This document shows positions 5,792-6,718 of a stretch of DNA of 6,718 nucleotides, piece by piece. Every line of letters begins with the position of its first letter. The first letter of the stretch is position 1. The notes beneath the pieces are model-generated. The model searched no databases. It was not told the origin of the DNA and saw only the letters and a program-made list of their open reading frames with translations. The position numbers and the translations under genes are program-made. Source of the stretch: Betaproteobacteria bacterium (lineage in GTDB: Bacteria; Pseudomonadota; Gammaproteobacteria; Burkholderiales; Gallionellaceae). The stretch spans positions 1 through 6,718 of the forward strand of contig JAGWMH010000100.1 in NCBI GenBank assembly GCA_028871775.1, given 5' to 3'.

Positions 5792-6574
5792 ATGCCAGTA
5801 GTTAGCCGGCTTGCAGTGAGGGTACTCATTTTCGTTTGCCTGCTGGTCGCGGGGCAAACGGCGCATGCGGGCGAGAAAATCGCCATCGCCGCTGCCGCCG
5901 ATCTCAAGTTCGCGCTGGACGAGATCGTCGTGCTGTTCAAGAAAGCGCATCCTGCGGATCAGATAGAGACGATCTATGGCTCATCCGGGAAATTTCACAC
6001 TCAAATCCAGCAGGGTGCGCCCTACGATCTGTATTTCTCTGCTGACATCGCTTATCCACGCGCGCTCAAGGCGGAAGGCTTGAGTTCTTCTGAAGTGCAA
6101 ACTTACGGGGTAGGGCGCATCGTGTTGTGGAGTCCGCCACGTGATGCCGGCAATATGACTCTGAATGATCTTGCAGGCCCAACCTTTCAAAAAATCGCCA
6201 TCGCTAACCCTCTGCACGCGCCCTACGGCAAGCGCGCAGAAGAGGCGCTTAAGGCGGCAGGGGTGTGGGAAAAAATGCAATCCAAACTTGTGTACGGCGA
6301 AAATGTCGCGCAGGCCGCGCAGTTCGTGCAGAGCGGCAACGCGCAAGTCGGCATCATCGCGCTGTCGCTGGCACTCAGCCCGGAACTGGCGAAGCATGGA
6401 AGTTATGCGCTGATTTCCGACAAACTGCATCAGTCGCTGGAGCAGGGCTTCATCGTCACCCGGCGCGCAGCCGACAATGCGCTGGCGCGGGAATTTGCCC
6501 GCTTCATGTCGAGCAAGGAGGCGCGTGCGATCATGACTCGTTACGGGTTTGTGTTGCCGGGCGAAGCGAAATAA
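5792..6574 (+). CDS. modA: Molybdate ABC transporter periplasmic substrate-binding protein (ModA)
   Basis: Periplasmic oxyanion-binding component of the ModABC importer, 260 residues from the ATG at 5792 (E. coli ModA has 257). A signal peptide is clear: Arg6/Arg10, hydrophobic core VLIFVCLLVAG, and an AHA cleavage site after residue 26, leaving about 234 mature residues. Family blocks are AIAAAADLKFALDEI (31-45), YGSSGKFHTQIQQGAPYDLY (62-81) followed by FSAD, IANPLHAPYGKRAEEALK (137-154), YGENVAQAAQFV and RYGFVLPG at the end. Of the E. coli ligand positions, the Ser pair 64/65 and Val172 are kept. The first Ser (AAASL) is Asp37 here, and the Tyr of the GIVYG block is replaced within GIIALSLAL, as in other proteobacterial ModA clades. 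An alternative start at 5717 has GGAG 9 bases upstream but would give an unusually long n-region; a TTG at 5702 is also in frame. It is first in an operon with modB. Confidence 0.92.
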   Translation: MPVVSRLAVRVLIFVCLLVAGQTAHAGEKIAIAAAADLKFALDEIVVLFKKAHPADQIETIYGSSGKFHTQIQQGAPYDLYFSADIAYPRALKAEGLSSSEVQTYGVGRIVLWSPPRDAGNMTLNDLAGPTFQKIAIANPLHAPYGKRAEEALKAAGVWEKMQSKLVYGENVAQAAQFVQSGNAQVGIIALSLALSPELAKHGSYALISDKLHQSLEQGFIVTRRAADNALAREFARFMSSKEARAIMTRYGFVLPGEAK

Positions 6575-6588
6575 TTGGCAGGTTTGTT

Positions 6589-6645
6589 ATGAACCTCTTT
6601 TATTATGCGGGTATGGAGATGGATGCCGGCTGCCTGGATTTATAG
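6589..6645 (+). CDS. Possible 18-codon ORF between modA and modB
   Basis: The 82-bp gap between modA and modB contains an ATG-started 18-codon frame (begins MNLFYYAGMEMD). Only a weak AGGT-like site precedes it. Its TAG stop overlaps the AGGA that would serve modB, an arrangement that could couple translation of the two. I recognise no homology, and an ORF this short can arise by chance, so it may be plain spacer. Confidence 0.15.
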   Translation: MNLFYYAGMEMDAGCLDL

Positions 6646-6656
6646 GACTCTTCATT

Positions 6657-6718
6657 ATGGAATCTGCTTTCTCTGCCGCCGATCTTTCCGCCGTCTGGCT
6701 TGCTTGCAAGCTGGCCAC
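6657..6718 (+). CDS. modB: Molybdate ABC transporter permease ModB, N-terminal fragment
   Basis: A frame starting at the ATG at 6657 runs to the window end with 20 complete codons (begins MESAFSAADLSAVWLACKLA). An AGGA at 6644-6647 lies 9 bases upstream. The short hydrophilic lead followed by a pattern of the type LSAVWLACKLA resembles the start of ModB, just before its first membrane segment. Position directly after modA on the same strand supports the call. The rest, including the EAA loop that contacts the ATPase ModC, is outside the window, so other ABC permeases cannot be excluded from sequence alone. Confidence 0.65.
   Translation, partial: MESAFSAADLSAVWLACKLA

Overview
The window looks like a chromosomal segment of a chemolithotrophic or facultative sulfur-oxidising proteobacterium. 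The main marker is the gene order aprM-aprB-aprA. This membrane-anchor type of adenylylsulfate (APS) reductase operon is known from sulfur-oxidising Beta- and Gammaproteobacteria such as Allochromatium and Thiobacillus relatives; many sulfate reducers have qmoABC with aprBA instead. GC-rich coding sequence, strong AGGAGG ribosome binding sites and the ModA type also fit Proteobacteria. I cannot name a genus.

Layout. Bases 1-2911 (+) hold aprM (5' end beyond the window edge), aprB and aprA, tightly packed: aprM and aprB overlap by 22 bp, and 4 bp separate aprB from aprA. A short hairpin-forming gap of about 50 bp separates aprA from a convergent gene at 2962-4170 (-), which encodes a rhodanese domain followed by a metallo-beta-lactamase domain of the persulfide dioxygenase (ETHE1-like) type. 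Behind it, on the same strand, lies an old-yellow-enzyme flavin oxidoreductase (4322-5404). A comparatively AT-rich intergenic region of about 390 bp (5405-5791) with several inverted repeats separates this gene from a divergent molybdate-uptake operon: modA (5792-6574), a possible 18-codon ORF, and the first 20 codons of modB, cut by the window end.

How the genes may work together (inference). A persulfide dioxygenase converts glutathione persulfide plus O2 to sulfite. AprBA run in the oxidative direction joins sulfite to AMP, giving APS and two electrons, which AprM would pass to the quinone pool. The two convergent units could therefore be consecutive steps of cytoplasmic sulfur oxidation. 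Molybdate uptake would serve molybdoenzymes outside the window, for example a cytoplasmic sulfite dehydrogenase, but no such enzyme is visible here. The flavin oxidoreductase has no evident link to sulfur.

I see no CRISPR array, rRNA, tRNA, transposase or phage gene. Nothing here amounts to a wholly new system. The points most worth a second look are the domain order and altered metal motif of the rhodanese/dioxygenase protein, the non-enteric ligand set of ModA, and the 69-bp inverted repeat upstream of modA.
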